The position numbers and the translations under genes were made by a program. A stretch of 64,000 bases of DNA from DAISJI01 sp964559835 (GTDB taxonomy: Bacteria > Acidobacteriota > Terriglobia > Terriglobales > Acidobacteriaceae), in the NCBI GenBank assembly GCA_964559835.1, contig CAZLJE010000005.1, positions 62,001 through 126,000 on the forward strand, given 5' to 3'. This document shows, one piece after another, positions 17,540 through 27,265 of this stretch. Numbering within the stretch: position 1 is the first letter of the stretch; each line of letters opens with the position of its first letter. A model generated the notes under the pieces. The model saw only the letters and a list, made by a program, of their open reading frames with translations. It was not told the DNA's origin and did no database searches.

Positions 17540-18293
17540 ATGAACGTGCCGAAATGTGTCACCGTGGCGTTGGTAGTAATCGTCTCAATCGGTTCGGTGA
17601 GCGCGCAATCGGCGCCGGTCGGCGGCTGCAAGAGCATGACCGGACACGAAGCGTCGCACGACATGCGTTGGATGGGCAGTGGCATCCTGCTTGCGCCGAG
17701 GCGTGCCATCAAGCTCAGCAACTTGAAATGGGAGCTCCCGGTACTGGCCGCAACCGTCGTCATGGTGAATGTCGCTGACACGCCCGCGAGCCGCCAGATC
17801 AACAATGTCCACGCGGAGAACGTTGCAAATACTTTTTCCAACATCGGCCTATACAGCGAATTGGCTGTCAGGAGGTCTTTACGCGGTCGGTTGCGCCGAG
17901 CATCGCGACAGCATCCGCACTGCCGGCCAGGAAGCCCTCGAGGCGGCTGGTTCGGCCGTGGCGATCGACAGCGCTTTTAAGGTCGTTTCCAATCGCGTGC
18001 GCCCAGACCGCTTCCGCGCCCAGGGAAACTTCTGGGACGCCGGCGGCCGATCTTTCGCCTCGGGCCACGCCGCCATAAGTTTCGCTGTTGCGTCCGTGCT
18101 CGCCAAGCACACCAACAACCGCTGGAAGAAGATCGCGCTTTACGGACTGGCCGGCGCGGTGAGCTTCGCCCGATTCCCGGCGAAGAAACATTTCCTGTCG
18201 GACATCCTCGTTGGCAGCACCATCGGCTACGTGACCGGCACCTACATCAACGACGCCCCGCCGATGCAACTCCATACCGCGACCGCACCGTAA
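17540..18293 (+). pseudogene. PAP2-family phosphatase, interrupted by a frameshift
   Basis: The 5' part (from ATG 17540; signal peptide MNVPKCVTVALVVIVSIGSVSAQ) reads to NVANTFSNIGLYSE in one frame. The rest, with the PAP2 active-site motifs KVVSNRVRPDR, SFASGHAAISFAVA and RFPAKKHFLSDILVG, is in the +1 frame. The switch falls near 17855-17875. When joined, the protein would be a secreted or membrane-bound acid-phosphatase-like enzyme acting on lipid phosphates or similar. All catalytic motifs are intact in the second frame, so a sequencing error or recent mutation is likely. An AGGAGG at 17871-17876 is next to the break. A phosphatase beside the pst operon, sharing a Pho-box-like site, suggests a phosphate-starvation role. 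Confidence 0.75.
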
Positions 18294-18348
18294 CAATCCG
18301 CCACATTCCAGCGCTGCCGCTGTACAATGCGCGCGTCAGGAGGTGGGG

Positions 18349-20022
18349 GTGCATCTGCTGCGCGCGTTCGTCGTGTGTGTTCTGTTGGCCGTCGCCTGCT
18401 CGGCGCAGGAGCCTGCGCCGGCTGAGGTCACCTCGCGCACGGAGCCCATCACCTTCAAGACGGGCGCAAAGGAAGTGATCGTGCGCGTGGTCGTCCGCGA
18501 CGGCAAGGGCAGTGCTATCGGAAACCTCACGCGCAACGATTTCCAGGTCTTCGACAAGAACGCGCCGCAAAAGATTGTTTCGTTCCGGCTGGAAACACCG
18601 GCCGCGCGCACTGCGGGCGGCGAGAAACCGGAAGCCGAGGCAGCCAAGCCGCTGGGCACGATCATTCCCGACCACTACATCGCATACTTGTTCGACGACA
18701 TTCACATCGAATTCGGTGATCTGGCGCGAGTGCGCGAAGCGGCGCTGAAACACATGCTGGCCACTTTGCGTCCGGGCGACCGCGCGGCCGTGTACACAAC
18801 ATCAGGCCAGGCGGTGCAGGACTTCACCGACGATCCCAACCTGCTGCGGAACGCGCTGAACAAGATCGTTCCACGGCCCATGTCGCACGAAGGGCCATCA
18901 CAATGTCCTTGGATGAGCTATTACATGGCCGACCTGATCGTCACCCATGATGACCAGAGCGCCCTGAACGTCGCCGCGCGCGACGTGATGAATTGCGAGG
19001 GCCTGACAGCGGTTTACCTCCAGCAGGCGCTGATCGAAGCCAAGATGAAAGCGCACACGACGTTGTCGGAGGGCAACACGGCGACACGCATGGCGGTACT
19101 GGCGCTCAGGAACATCGTGCAGCGGATGTCCACCGCGCCTGGGCAACGCATCCTGGTACTCGCGTCGCCGGGCTTTTTGGTCACGGAAGACCATCGCAGC
19201 GATCTACAGGCGGCTATCGAGCGCGCGGTGCGCTCGAACGTGATCGTCAGCACGCTCGATGTGCAGGGGTTATGGACAGAGCCGGACAACCAGGCAGCCA
19301 ATGGCGCTCGTTCCAACCAGCAAGTACGGCAGTACATGCGGGACACCCAACAGAGCGATCGCGATGTTCTAAGCCAGATCGCCGACGGCACCGGCGGCGC
19401 CTTCTTTCACAACAATAACGACCTGGCCGAAGGCTTCCGGCGCACGGCGGCGACGCCCGAATATTCGTACGTGATCGCGTTCTCGCCGCAGAACTTGAAG
19501 TCGGACGGCAGCTATCATCCGCTGAAGGTCACGCTCGCCGATGCGAAAGGGCTCACCGTCACCGCCCGCCGCGGCTACTTCGCGCCCAGCAAGGTGACCG
19601 ATCTGGCAGACGCGGCCAGGCAGGAGATCGAAGATGCGATCTTCTCGCGCGAAGAGCTGTCCGGTATCCCGTTCGATCTCCATACGGAATACTTCAAGAC
19701 CTCGGGCGACAGCGCCAGCATCGCTGTACTGACTCGCGTGCACGTCCGCACCCTCAGCTACAAAAAGGCGGACGGCATGAATAAGGATGACGTCACCGTG
19801 GTTGCGGCCATATTCGACCACAACGGTCAGTACGTCACATCGGAGGAGAAGCTCCTCGAGCTGCACATGCACGACTCATTCCTGAAGACGGTCGCGCAAA
19901 GCGGGATCGTCGTCCGCTCGGATTTCGAGATCAAGCCAGGCGATTACCTCGTGCGCGTCGTGGTCCGCGACAAAGAGGGACAGCTCTTATCCGCCAGGAA
20001 TGGGACCGTGGAAATTCCGTGA
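18349..20022 (+). CDS. Secreted VWA-domain protein, acidobacterial VWFA-related type
   Basis: About 557 residues. GTG at 18349, 5 bases after AGGAGG, starts a signal peptide (MHLLRAFVVCVLLAVACSAQ); GTG at 18343 is the other choice. The segment LTRNDFQVFDKNAPQKIVSF is the N-terminal mark of the acidobacterial VWFA-related family. The VWA fold follows (IAYLFDDIHIEFGDL, LRPGDRAAVYTTSG, ILVLASPGFLV). The classical DxSxS metal site is not preserved (FDDIH). Function is unknown; such proteins are abundant in these bacteria and probably act in extracytoplasmic binding. The stop overlaps a GTG and the next gene starts 8 bases later. Confidence 0.85.
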   Translation: MHLLRAFVVCVLLAVACSAQEPAPAEVTSRTEPITFKTGAKEVIVRVVVRDGKGSAIGNLTRNDFQVFDKNAPQKIVSFRLETPAARTAGGEKPEAEAAKPLGTIIPDHYIAYLFDDIHIEFGDLARVREAALKHMLATLRPGDRAAVYTTSGQAVQDFTDDPNLLRNALNKIVPRPMSHEGPSQCPWMSYYMADLIVTHDDQSALNVAARDVMNCEGLTAVYLQQALIEAKMKAHTTLSEGNTATRMAVLALRNIVQRMSTAPGQRILVLASPGFLVTEDHRSDLQAAIERAVRSNVIVSTLDVQGLWTEPDNQAANGARSNQQVRQYMRDTQQSDRDVLSQIADGTGGAFFHNNNDLAEGFRRTAATPEYSYVIAFSPQNLKSDGSYHPLKVTLADAKGLTVTARRGYFAPSKVTDLADAARQEIEDAIFSREELSGIPFDLHTEYFKTSGDSASIAVLTRVHVRTLSYKKADGMNKDDVTVVAAIFDHNGQYVTSEEKLLELHMHDSFLKTVAQSGIVVRSDFEIKPGDYLVRVVVRDKEGQLLSARNGTVEIP

Positions 20023-20030
20023 GGTGTGCC

Positions 20031-22154
20031 ATGACCCTGTTGCATCGTTCAACCGCGTTTTTGACACTTTTGGCGGCCTTCGCGTTGATCCCAGCACCTG
20101 CGGCGTCGCAATCCACTGGCGATGGGGTGATCCGCGCCGAATCGCGACTGGTCCTGGTCGATGCGGTGGTGACGGACAAAAAGGGCGCCTACATCACCGA
20201 CCTGACGCAAAAAGATTTCCACGTCAGTGAGGATGGCAAAGAGCAGCCGATCAAGACCTTCGGTTTCGCGGCAACGCCCGAAGGTAAGGCCCGCCAGCAG
20301 TACGTTGCGCTCGTTTTCGACAACCGCATGCAGCCGGCCGACGAAGCGCGTGCCCGCGACGCCGCGTCCAAACTCGTCGCCGCCAACAACGGTCCCGACA
20401 AGTTTTTCGCCGTTATCAATTTCGGCGGCATCCTGCGCGTGACGCAGAACTTCACCTCCGACCCCGAGTTACTCATGCCTGCCATCCAGGGCAAGTATCT
20501 CGGATTGAGCGGACGGCTGGCTTCCCTGAGCAGCGACGATGTAACGCAGGTCGAGAGCGACTTTTCCGCCGGCTCCGTCTTGCAGGGACTGCGAAGCCTC
20601 GCCAAGGGCATGTCCCGCATTCAAGGACGAAAGTCGGTCATCTTCATCACCTCGGGTTTTGCTCTCTCTGCGAACCGTTACTACGAACTGCAATCCGCCA
20701 TCGACGCGTGCAATAAAGCCAACGTCGCCGTTTATCCGCTCGACGCCCGCGGCCTGCAAAGCGGCGGAAAAGGGGCAGACACCGGCGATCTGCGGCCGCC
20801 TGCGAGTATTCAGACACCCCAGTGGACGGATGGTGTCTATCACCCCGGCGGCCACGCCAGCCTGCGTCCGGCATCCTTTGATCCCGCTCCTCCGCAGAAA
20901 GGCGGCGCACCCGCGAGTGGCGGAGCAGCACAGCCGCGTCCCGGCATGCTCGGCACTTATATTCCCCAGAACACACCCAGCGTCCGGCGTCCGTCGGTGC
21001 CGGTAGCGGATGTGACAAGAAATCTTTCCGACACGCACTCGGTGCTGTATGCGCTCGCAGATGGCACTGGGGGCTTCGTCATCCTCAATACCAATGACAT
21101 CGTTGGCGGCATGCAGAGGATCACCCAGGAGCAGAGCGCGTACTACATGCTCGGCTACGTTCCCATGCCAGCAGAGGAAGGAAGCTGCCACCGGTTGAAA
21201 GTGAAGGTCGATCGTGGCGGCATGGTGGTCCGGTCACGCAATTCCTATTGCACCGTCAAACCGCTGGACCTGCTGGCCGGTGACCCCGTCCTGAAGCAGC
21301 TCGAAGCGCAGCTCGACCAGGCGAAGACCGGTCCGTCGCAGATGACTGTCGCCGCACCGTTCTTCTACACGGCCGCCAATGTGGCGCGCGTCAACCTTGC
21401 CATCGACGTCCCCGAAGCGGTCCTGAAACTGGAAGGCTCGGGAGGAAAGTTCCACAAGGACCTCAACATCCTGGGCGTTGCTTACAAGCAGGATGGGAGC
21501 GTTGCGGCGCGTTTCAGCGATTCGGTCAACTTGCAATTCGACAAGAAGCAGCTGGACAACCTGCGCAACGCTCCTTATCACTACGAGAAGCAGTTCCGCA
21601 TCGCTTCGGGTGAGTACACCTTAAAGCTGGTGTTAGCCGCGGGCGCCGAGGTGCTCGCCCGCGCCGAGATGCCTTTGACCATCGAACCGTACGACAGCAA
21701 GAAGCTGAGCCTCAGCGCAGTCGCACTGACAAACCAGCTCGTTGACCTGCAGACCCATCCGGCGGTCGCTGACGAGGCGATGCTCCAGGACAAGACGCTC
21801 CTCATCTACGACGGCGTGCAGTTTGTCCCTTCTGCGGTTCGCCACTTTAAGCGGACGGATTCCACGCTGATGTACATCGAGATCTACGAACCGCAATTGG
21901 TTGACCAGCCCACTGCGGGTGTGTCGATCCAGTTGCGCTACCAGGTACTGGACCTCAATACTGGCGCGACGGTGATGGACACGGGCCTATTCACGCCCAA
22001 GGCGGCCGCCCGTCCTGGGTATCCGGTCGTGCCCGTCGGCCTGAAGCTGATGGCGGACCGCCTGCAACCCGGGTCGTATAGGGTGGTGGTGCAGGCGAGG
22101 AATGGAGCCGGCCAAATGTCGCCGGTACGCAGCGCGAATTTCGACGTGGAATAA
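20031..22154 (+). CDS. Secreted VWA-domain protein, second copy
   Basis: About 707 residues, same architecture as the preceding gene: signal peptide (MTLLHRSTAFLTLLAAFALIPAPAASQ), LTQKDFHVSEDGKEQPIKTFGF, a VWA fold (VALVFDNRMQPADEARARDAA, GRKSVIFITSGFAL) with a degenerate metal site, and a long beta-rich C-terminal part. A Pro/Gly-rich insert (about residues 270-320) is extra. The start ATG at 20031 follows GAGG; the two VWA genes almost touch and are surely co-transcribed. It ends 14 bases before the convergent PTS gene. Confidence 0.85.
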   Translation: MTLLHRSTAFLTLLAAFALIPAPAASQSTGDGVIRAESRLVLVDAVVTDKKGAYITDLTQKDFHVSEDGKEQPIKTFGFAATPEGKARQQYVALVFDNRMQPADEARARDAASKLVAANNGPDKFFAVINFGGILRVTQNFTSDPELLMPAIQGKYLGLSGRLASLSSDDVTQVESDFSAGSVLQGLRSLAKGMSRIQGRKSVIFITSGFALSANRYYELQSAIDACNKANVAVYPLDARGLQSGGKGADTGDLRPPASIQTPQWTDGVYHPGGHASLRPASFDPAPPQKGGAPASGGAAQPRPGMLGTYIPQNTPSVRRPSVPVADVTRNLSDTHSVLYALADGTGGFVILNTNDIVGGMQRITQEQSAYYMLGYVPMPAEEGSCHRLKVKVDRGGMVVRSRNSYCTVKPLDLLAGDPVLKQLEAQLDQAKTGPSQMTVAAPFFYTAANVARVNLAIDVPEAVLKLEGSGGKFHKDLNILGVAYKQDGSVAARFSDSVNLQFDKKQLDNLRNAPYHYEKQFRIASGEYTLKLVLAAGAEVLARAEMPLTIEPYDSKKLSLSAVALTNQLVDLQTHPAVADEAMLQDKTLLIYDGVQFVPSAVRHFKRTDSTLMYIEIYEPQLVDQPTAGVSIQLRYQVLDLNTGATVMDTGLFTPKAAARPGYPVVPVGLKLMADRLQPGSYRVVVQARNGAGQMSPVRSANFDVE

Positions 22155-22168
22155 CGCTCTTCAGGAGC

Positions 22169-24673
22169 TCAGCGGGCGACCGCCAGCTCCGCCGACAATA
22201 GCGCAATCACCGCATCTACGTCTTTCGCCGCTGCGAGCTGCGCCCGGAAATCCTCGTTCATCAGCTTGCGCGCGAGCCGCGAAAACAGCTGCATGTGCGC
22301 GTTCTCCTTCGCTGACTCGCGCATTGCCAGCAGGATCGCGAACTCCACGTCCTCCTCGTCCCACGCGATCGGTTTCGCCAGTTTCAATACCGCGATCGAA
22401 TCCGCGATGACCGCGTCATTCTTGCAATGCGGGATGGCAAACCCGAATCCGAGCGCGGTGGAATAGGTTGCTTCGCGCTCCCATACCGCGTCTTCGAGCG
22501 CTTGCCGGTCGTCGGTGCGCCCGGCGACGTACACGGTATCGACCAGTTCCTGGATCGCCTCTTCTTTATTCCGGCTATCGCTGCCGATCACCACCAGCTC
22601 GCGGTCGAGCAGTGGGACCGTTCTCGACGCAAGTTGCGCCCGCTCCAGCAGCGAACTGACCTCTTCCGCCGTCCGGCAGGCGATCGCCTCCTTAAGCAGC
22701 TTTTCGCAATCCTCTTGGCGCAGGCTGCCGACGCATTGCTTAAGCGCGGTAACGTTCGGGACGGTCGCGCTGATCTCGTCGAAACCCAGGCCGAGCATGA
22801 GCGGCAGCAACGCAATCTCGCCGCCCATCTCGCCGCAGATGCCGATCCATCGTTTGTGCGCGCGCACCTCATCGACGACGTATTTCAGAAATCTCAGGAA
22901 CGCCGGCTGGATCGCATTCGCCAGCGGCCAGACGCGCGCATTACCACGGTCGGCGACAAAGAAATATTGGCTGAGGTCATTCGTGCCGACGCTGAAGAAT
23001 TCCGCCACCTCGCTCAATTCTGCGATTGCATATCCTACCGCCGGCACTTCGATCATGATGCCGAGAGGCACGTCGCCCGCCGCAATTCCCTTCTCCTCCA
23101 GCTCCTGCCGGACCTGCGCGACCTGTTCGCGTGCCCAGCGCACCTCCGCCGCGTTCGAGATCATCGGCAACATGATCTGCACATGCCCGAACGCCGACGC
23201 CCGCAGGATCGCCCGCACCTGTGTGCGGAATAAATCCACGTGCTCCGCATAGATCCGCGCGCCCCGGTATCCCAGGAACGGATTCGGCTCCTCCGGCAGG
23301 TTCAGATGCGGCACGCGTTTGTCCCCGCCGATATCAAGCGTGCGCAGGATAACCGGCTTGCCCGAGGCCGCGCGCGCAGCCTCGGCGTAAATCTCGAATT
23401 GCTCCTCCTCGGTCGGTGCGGCGGCGCGGTCCACGAAAAGCATTTCCGTCCGGTACACTCCGACGCCGTCCGCGCCCACTTCGAAGGCCGCGCGCACCTC
23501 CAGCGGCGACGATACATTCGCCGCCACCTCCAGCGTCCGTCCATCGATCGTCGTCGCAGGCCCGGAGCTCGATTGGGAAAGACGTGCGTTGTGGCGTCGC
23601 TGCGTCTCGATCTCGCACGCATAGAAGCGCTCGACCTCGCGCGAGTCACCGCCGACGATCACTCCGCGCGTCGCATCGACAACGATTGTGTCTCCCTCCG
23701 CGAACGCGCTCTGCGCACCCACGACTCCCGCCAGTACGGGAATGCCCAGCGAACGCGCCAGGATCACTGTGTGCGAAGTCGCGCCCGCGTACTCTAGCAC
23801 CATGCCGGCAATGAGCTTACGGTCCATCGCTAGCAGTTCCTGCGGCGTGAGGTCCTCGGCGAACACGATTGAGGGGCCCGCCAACTTCAACGCATGTTCG
23901 CCCGGCGCCACCGCGCCCAATTCCTCCAGCAATCGGCGTGCAACGTCCTGCAGATCCAGCGCGCGCTCTCGTATCATTGCGCTCGGCGATGCCCGCAGTA
24001 CATCGCGAAAATGCTCGGCAGCGTGCACGACCGCCTGTTCTGCCGTATCCCCGCGCGAGATGTTGTCGTGTACCTGGGCCGTCAGCGAGACGTCCCGCAG
24101 GATTGCCACGTGCGCGTCGAGGATCCCCGATTCGGTCTTCGATTTCGCGCGCGCCAGCAGCGACCGCATGCGGCTCACGACCGCAGCGAACGCCAGGGTT
24201 ACGCGCTCGCGCTCCAGTTCCGGGTTCACGAATTCGTGCGAATGCTCGATCGTCGGCCACGCCGCCTGGCCCGCGTAAACCGCTCTACCAATGCCGATGC
24301 CCGGGCTCACGCCCGTACCGGTCAGGAACCTGCATCCCGCCTCTCTCAGCGCGCGCGGCAGTCGCGACGCCACGGCTTGCGCCGGCACGACCGCATCATC
24401 GGCGTCCGGAAGCTCCTTCTCGATGAACCCCCGCAGCGACGCGTATGCCGAAGTCTCGTCCGCACCATCGCACACCACGCGGCACGCGTCCCTGCTCCGC
24501 ACGTCCGCCGCGATAATGGCCAGCGCGCTCTTAAGGTTCGCCGTGGCCTGTGTGCGCAGGTTTGTCAGCGTGCACTCGCAGCCCGCCTTCTGGGCCGTTT
24601 CCGAGAGCAGGCTCGCGGGCCGGGCATGGAGCCCCGCCGCCAGCGGACAACTGAATGTGAACTCAAGGGCCAT
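22169..24673 (-). CDS. PTS multiphosphoryl transfer protein (HPr-EI-EIIA fusion)
   Basis: 834 residues combining three phosphotransfer modules in one chain. HPr is at 1-88 with His16 (GLHARPAS). Enzyme I covers about 115-670, with phospho-His301 (GATSHTVILARSLGIPVLAG) and PEP-binding motifs (RTLDIGGDK, LGYRGARI, EVPAVGYAI, GTNDLSQY). A fructose/mannitol-type EIIA is at about 690-834 with His749 (GFAIPHCKND). It moves phosphate from phosphoenolpyruvate to the EIIB in the same operon. The usual FPr order differs between taxa; here HPr is first and EIIA last. It starts 9 bases after the EIIB stop. Confidence 0.95.
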   Translation of the reverse strand: MALEFTFSCPLAAGLHARPASLLSETAQKAGCECTLTNLRTQATANLKSALAIIAADVRSRDACRVVCDGADETSAYASLRGFIEKELPDADDAVVPAQAVASRLPRALREAGCRFLTGTGVSPGIGIGRAVYAGQAAWPTIEHSHEFVNPELERERVTLAFAAVVSRMRSLLARAKSKTESGILDAHVAILRDVSLTAQVHDNISRGDTAEQAVVHAAEHFRDVLRASPSAMIRERALDLQDVARRLLEELGAVAPGEHALKLAGPSIVFAEDLTPQELLAMDRKLIAGMVLEYAGATSHTVILARSLGIPVLAGVVGAQSAFAEGDTIVVDATRGVIVGGDSREVERFYACEIETQRRHNARLSQSSSGPATTIDGRTLEVAANVSSPLEVRAAFEVGADGVGVYRTEMLFVDRAAAPTEEEQFEIYAEAARAASGKPVILRTLDIGGDKRVPHLNLPEEPNPFLGYRGARIYAEHVDLFRTQVRAILRASAFGHVQIMLPMISNAAEVRWAREQVAQVRQELEEKGIAAGDVPLGIMIEVPAVGYAIAELSEVAEFFSVGTNDLSQYFFVADRGNARVWPLANAIQPAFLRFLKYVVDEVRAHKRWIGICGEMGGEIALLPLMLGLGFDEISATVPNVTALKQCVGSLRQEDCEKLLKEAIACRTAEEVSSLLERAQLASRTVPLLDRELVVIGSDSRNKEEAIQELVDTVYVAGRTDDRQALEDAVWEREATYSTALGFGFAIPHCKNDAVIADSIAVLKLAKPIAWDEEDVEFAILLAMRESAKENAHMQLFSRLARKLMNEDFRAQLAAAKDVDAVIALLSAELAVAR

Positions 24674-24682
24674 GAGAAAGGG

Positions 24683-24982
24683 TCAGCCGCCCAGCTTCGC
24701 GAATACGCCCTTCGGATTCTTGATCGCCTCGCGCAGCGGGACTTCGAGCACCCGCACGTTCTCGAATCGTTCCCGGCGCTCCACTTCGATATCGGCGGCG
24801 AAGATGGCGGCGTGGGCCGAGGAAATATCGGAAGACGACAATTCGTTCTCGATCCCCATCGCTCCCTGCGTCTCGACCTTGATCTGGTGCCCTAGTTCTT
24901 TTGCCGTCTTCTCTAATTGCTCGGCAGCCATGTAGGTATGGGCGATCCCTGTAGTGCAGGCGGTAACGGCGACGACCTTCAT
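24683..24982 (-). CDS. PTS fructose-type EIIB component
   Basis: 99 residues, stand-alone. The phospho-cysteine loop VTACTTGIAHTYMAAEQL (Cys9) is diagnostic of fructose-family EIIB. ATG at 24982 follows AGGAGAGG and overlaps the EIIC stop by 4 bases. A longer frame runs upstream to 26104, but there it is only the shadow of the EIIC gene. It passes phosphate from the EIIA domain of the downstream fusion protein to the incoming sugar. Confidence 0.95.
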   Translation of the reverse strand: MKVVAVTACTTGIAHTYMAAEQLEKTAKELGHQIKVETQGAMGIENELSSSDISSAHAAIFAADIEVERRERFENVRVLEVPLREAIKNPKGVFAKLGG

Positions 24983-26019
24983 TGGGCCTCTCCTGCCGCG
25001 GGCGGTCGCTTCGTCAGGGCTTTCACGACGTTGGCGGCCACCGCGGTCACGATCGTACCGATCAGGATAGCAATGGCGTAAGCGATTCGGTGCTCGACGA
25101 CCGGCAGCACGATGGGCCCGCCGTGGGGAGCGTGGTCGCCAACGCCCGCAGTCATGGCGATCGTCGAAGCAGTCATCGAGCCCAGCACGATACACGGGAT
25201 CACCCGCAGCGGGTCCGCCGCCGCGAACGGGATCGCGCCCTCGGTGATCCCGATCATCCCCATCGCCAATCCGGCCAGTCCCGCCTCGCGTTCTTCGTCC
25301 GTCCACAGCGTCTTTTTCAACAGCGTCGCCAGTCCCATGCCGAGCGGCGGCGTGCAGATGGCGGCCGCGCATGCGCCCATGATGCGGATGTTCCCCTCCC
25401 CGATCATCGCCGCGCCGAAGAAGAACGCCGTCTTGTTGATCGGGCCGCCCATGTCGAAAGCGATCATTGCTCCCAGCAGCATCGCCAGCACCACGCTGCT
25501 GCCGCCGCTCATGCTCTGCAGCAGATGGTTGGCGCCGGTCATCAACCTCGCGATGGGACCCCCCAGCACCTCCAGCATGATCACCCCAATAAATAACGAT
25601 GAGAGGATCGGGATCACCAGGATCGGCATGATCGGCTTCAGGTACTTCGAAACCGGTATCTTCTTTAAGAGGTTGACCATCCATCCGGCGAGCAGCCCCG
25701 CCAGCAGTGCGCCCAGGAACCCGGCCTTCACTTGCCCAGACAGGTATCCGCCGACGAAGCCTGCAACCAGGCCTGGTTTCCCGGCGATCGAGTACGAGAT
25801 GTATCCGGCCAGCACCGGCAGCATCAACGCGAAGGCGGTGCTCCCGATGTCGAGCAGCATCTTCATCCGCGGCGCCTGTGAAAAATCCGGCCCCGTCGGC
25901 CCGATCGGCACCATCGCAATCGCTATCGCAATCATGATGCCGCCGCAGGCAATGAACGGAATGGCGTACGACACGCCCGTCAGCAGGTGTTGCCTGAGTT
26001 TCTTCAGCGCTTTCTTCAT
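24979..26019 (-). CDS. PTS fructose-type EIIC permease
   Basis: 346 residues, about ten hydrophobic segments, starting KKLRQHLLTGVSYAIPFIACGGI, and carrying AFDMGGPINKTAFFFG and GITEGAIPFAAADP, which are characteristic of the fructose EIIC family. It transports and, with EIIB, phosphorylates a fructose-like sugar. First gene of the EIIC-EIIB-(HPr-EI-EIIA) operon. No 1-phosphofructokinase or FruR gene is next to it, so the sugar identity is unproven; mannosyl-glycerate-type substrates are possible. Confidence 0.94.
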   Translation of the reverse strand: MKKALKKLRQHLLTGVSYAIPFIACGGIMIAIAIAMVPIGPTGPDFSQAPRMKMLLDIGSTAFALMLPVLAGYISYSIAGKPGLVAGFVGGYLSGQVKAGFLGALLAGLLAGWMVNLLKKIPVSKYLKPIMPILVIPILSSLFIGVIMLEVLGGPIARLMTGANHLLQSMSGGSSVVLAMLLGAMIAFDMGGPINKTAFFFGAAMIGEGNIRIMGACAAAICTPPLGMGLATLLKKTLWTDEEREAGLAGLAMGMIGITEGAIPFAAADPLRVIPCIVLGSMTASTIAMTAGVGDHAPHGGPIVLPVVEHRIAYAIAILIGTIVTAVAANVVKALTKRPPAAGEAQ

Positions 26020-26146
26020 CGATGGAGGTCCGGACGAAAAACCGGAAGCGGAAGTGTACAGGTTCGGCGGCCTCTCGGGCGAGTTTCACCGAGGTGGTGA
26101 TCAATCGGCTAGTTCGGGCGTCTTTGACTTCTGACTTCTTACTTCT

Positions 26147-26689
26147 TCATTGGGGTTGCGGCCACGTCTGCGCGTCCGACAGCCGGTGCACTCCCGAACG
26201 ATGCATGGTGTGCATCACCGCCCAGACAACCACCGCAACCACCAGCGTCACACCGAATGCGAAGCCGAACGTCTGCATGAACGACAGCCCTTCCGGTTGG
26301 TACGTATAGAGCCGTCCGTGGACCATATAGGTCTGTCCTGCGAGCGAGAACGCAATCGCGCGCGCGTTATGAATGGCAAACAAAACACCGGCAAAGCTGA
26401 ACACCATCAGTGCGATGGCAGCGACCGGAAAACGAAAACGGTTATTCCTGGAAATCATGGCGATCCTCCTTGAGAGCGAATCGATCCCGGTTACCGCACG
26501 GATGTGCTCTCCCAACGCGCCGCACAACACTCCGCCGACTTCGTGCAGCGCAAAACTGAGCTCGCTTACCAGTCCCTCACGCGACGCCGCCTCTCTGGCC
26601 TCGCCGAAAACGAGCAGCATCTCTTCGCCGAACCGACGACGAAACTCCGCCGGGTAAAGCCATAGGAGGAACTCGTATATGCTTCGCAT
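26147..26689 (-). CDS. PadR-linked membrane protein of unknown function
   Basis: About 180 residues. The N-terminus (RSIYEFLLWLYPAEFRRRFGEEML) is the conserved head of acidobacterial proteins that follow PadR regulators and often precede ABC-type export systems; two membrane segments occur near residues 90-110 and 140-160. ATG at 26689 follows AAGGAGG with 6-base spacing; an upstream ATG at 26713 is inside the PadR gene. The gene begins one base after the PadR stop codon, so translation is coupled. It probably acts with PadR in envelope stress or efflux control; this is inference. Confidence 0.75.
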   Translation of the reverse strand: MRSIYEFLLWLYPAEFRRRFGEEMLLVFGEAREAASREGLVSELSFALHEVGGVLCGALGEHIRAVTGIDSLSRRIAMISRNNRFRFPVAAIALMVFSFAGVLFAIHNARAIAFSLAGQTYMVHGRLYTYQPEGLSFMQTFGFAFGVTLVVAVVVWAVMHTMHRSGVHRLSDAQTWPQPQ

Positions 26690-26690
26690 G

Positions 26691-27014
26691 TCAGACCTCC
26701 TTATGGAGGACACGTAATCCAGCCAATTTCGTCAGGTGTTTCATCCGGCTGACCTCCTCTTGCAGGCTCCGCTTCCCGGGCGCCGTCAGACGATACGCCT
26801 GCTTCCCCCGCGATGTGTCATCGTGCGCAAACCGCTCGATCCAACCTTCTTCGAGCAGCCGATGCAGTGCGCCATACAGCGTTCCCGTGCTCAGCACCAC
26901 GCGCCCGCCGCTCATCTCTTCCACGTCTTTCAAGATGGCGTACCCGTGCCGCGGCTGGTCCGCCAGGCTGATCAGGATCAGCAGCACCGCTTCGCTCAGT
27001 GGCAAAGTTTCCAT
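26691..27014 (-). CDS. PadR-family transcriptional regulator
   Basis: 107 residues, a winged-helix protein (SEAVLLILISLADQPRHGYAILKDVEE, then LSTGTLYGALHRLLEEGWIERF and AYRLTAPGKRSL), the exact PadR pattern. It represses target promoters until a ligand binds. It is co-transcribed with the downstream membrane protein and probably autoregulated. The ATG at 27014 has no strong ribosome binding site. Confidence 0.92.
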   Translation of the reverse strand: METLPLSEAVLLILISLADQPRHGYAILKDVEEMSGGRVVLSTGTLYGALHRLLEEGWIERFAHDDTSRGKQAYRLTAPGKRSLQEEVSRMKHLTKLAGLRVLHKEV

Positions 27015-27099
27015 ATGATTCTTCCCGACATGTCGCCTGACGCCATATTGTCGCCTGCGGGATGCTCACCCGCAACAAAAATCATTCTTCTGGCCTCCC

Positions 27100-27139
27100 G
27101 ATCTCCAGATATCAGATTTCCAGATCTCCAGATCTCCAG
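27100..27139. repeat. Short tandem repeat array, mostly 8-bp units
   Basis: Five degenerate copies of a unit like GATCTCCA, four of 8 bp and one of 7. It lies in the spacer between the divergent PadR gene and the sigma-factor gene. It is the leftmost array of this kind in the window. Confidence 0.6.
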
Positions 27140-27265
27140 GTTGTCGGATCACCAGATGTCCGAACTTTGTCCCCCCAAACCCCGTACACTCCCATAGACA
27201 CCTGTTAATCAACGTGAGTTCCGAGCGTCATCGTGAGTGAAGGAAGTCGAAAAAGGGAGGGCCCG

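Noticed and set aside
17855..17880. Programmed +1 frameshift in the PAP2 gene
   Set aside because: The AGGAGG is near, but there is no stop codon or classical slippery codon at the shift; a simple indel is more likely.
24683..26104. Long frame that would fuse EIIB to an upstream domain
   Set aside because: The upstream part is the shadow of EIIC; EIIB has its own ATG at 24982 with a ribosome binding site and 4-base overlap.
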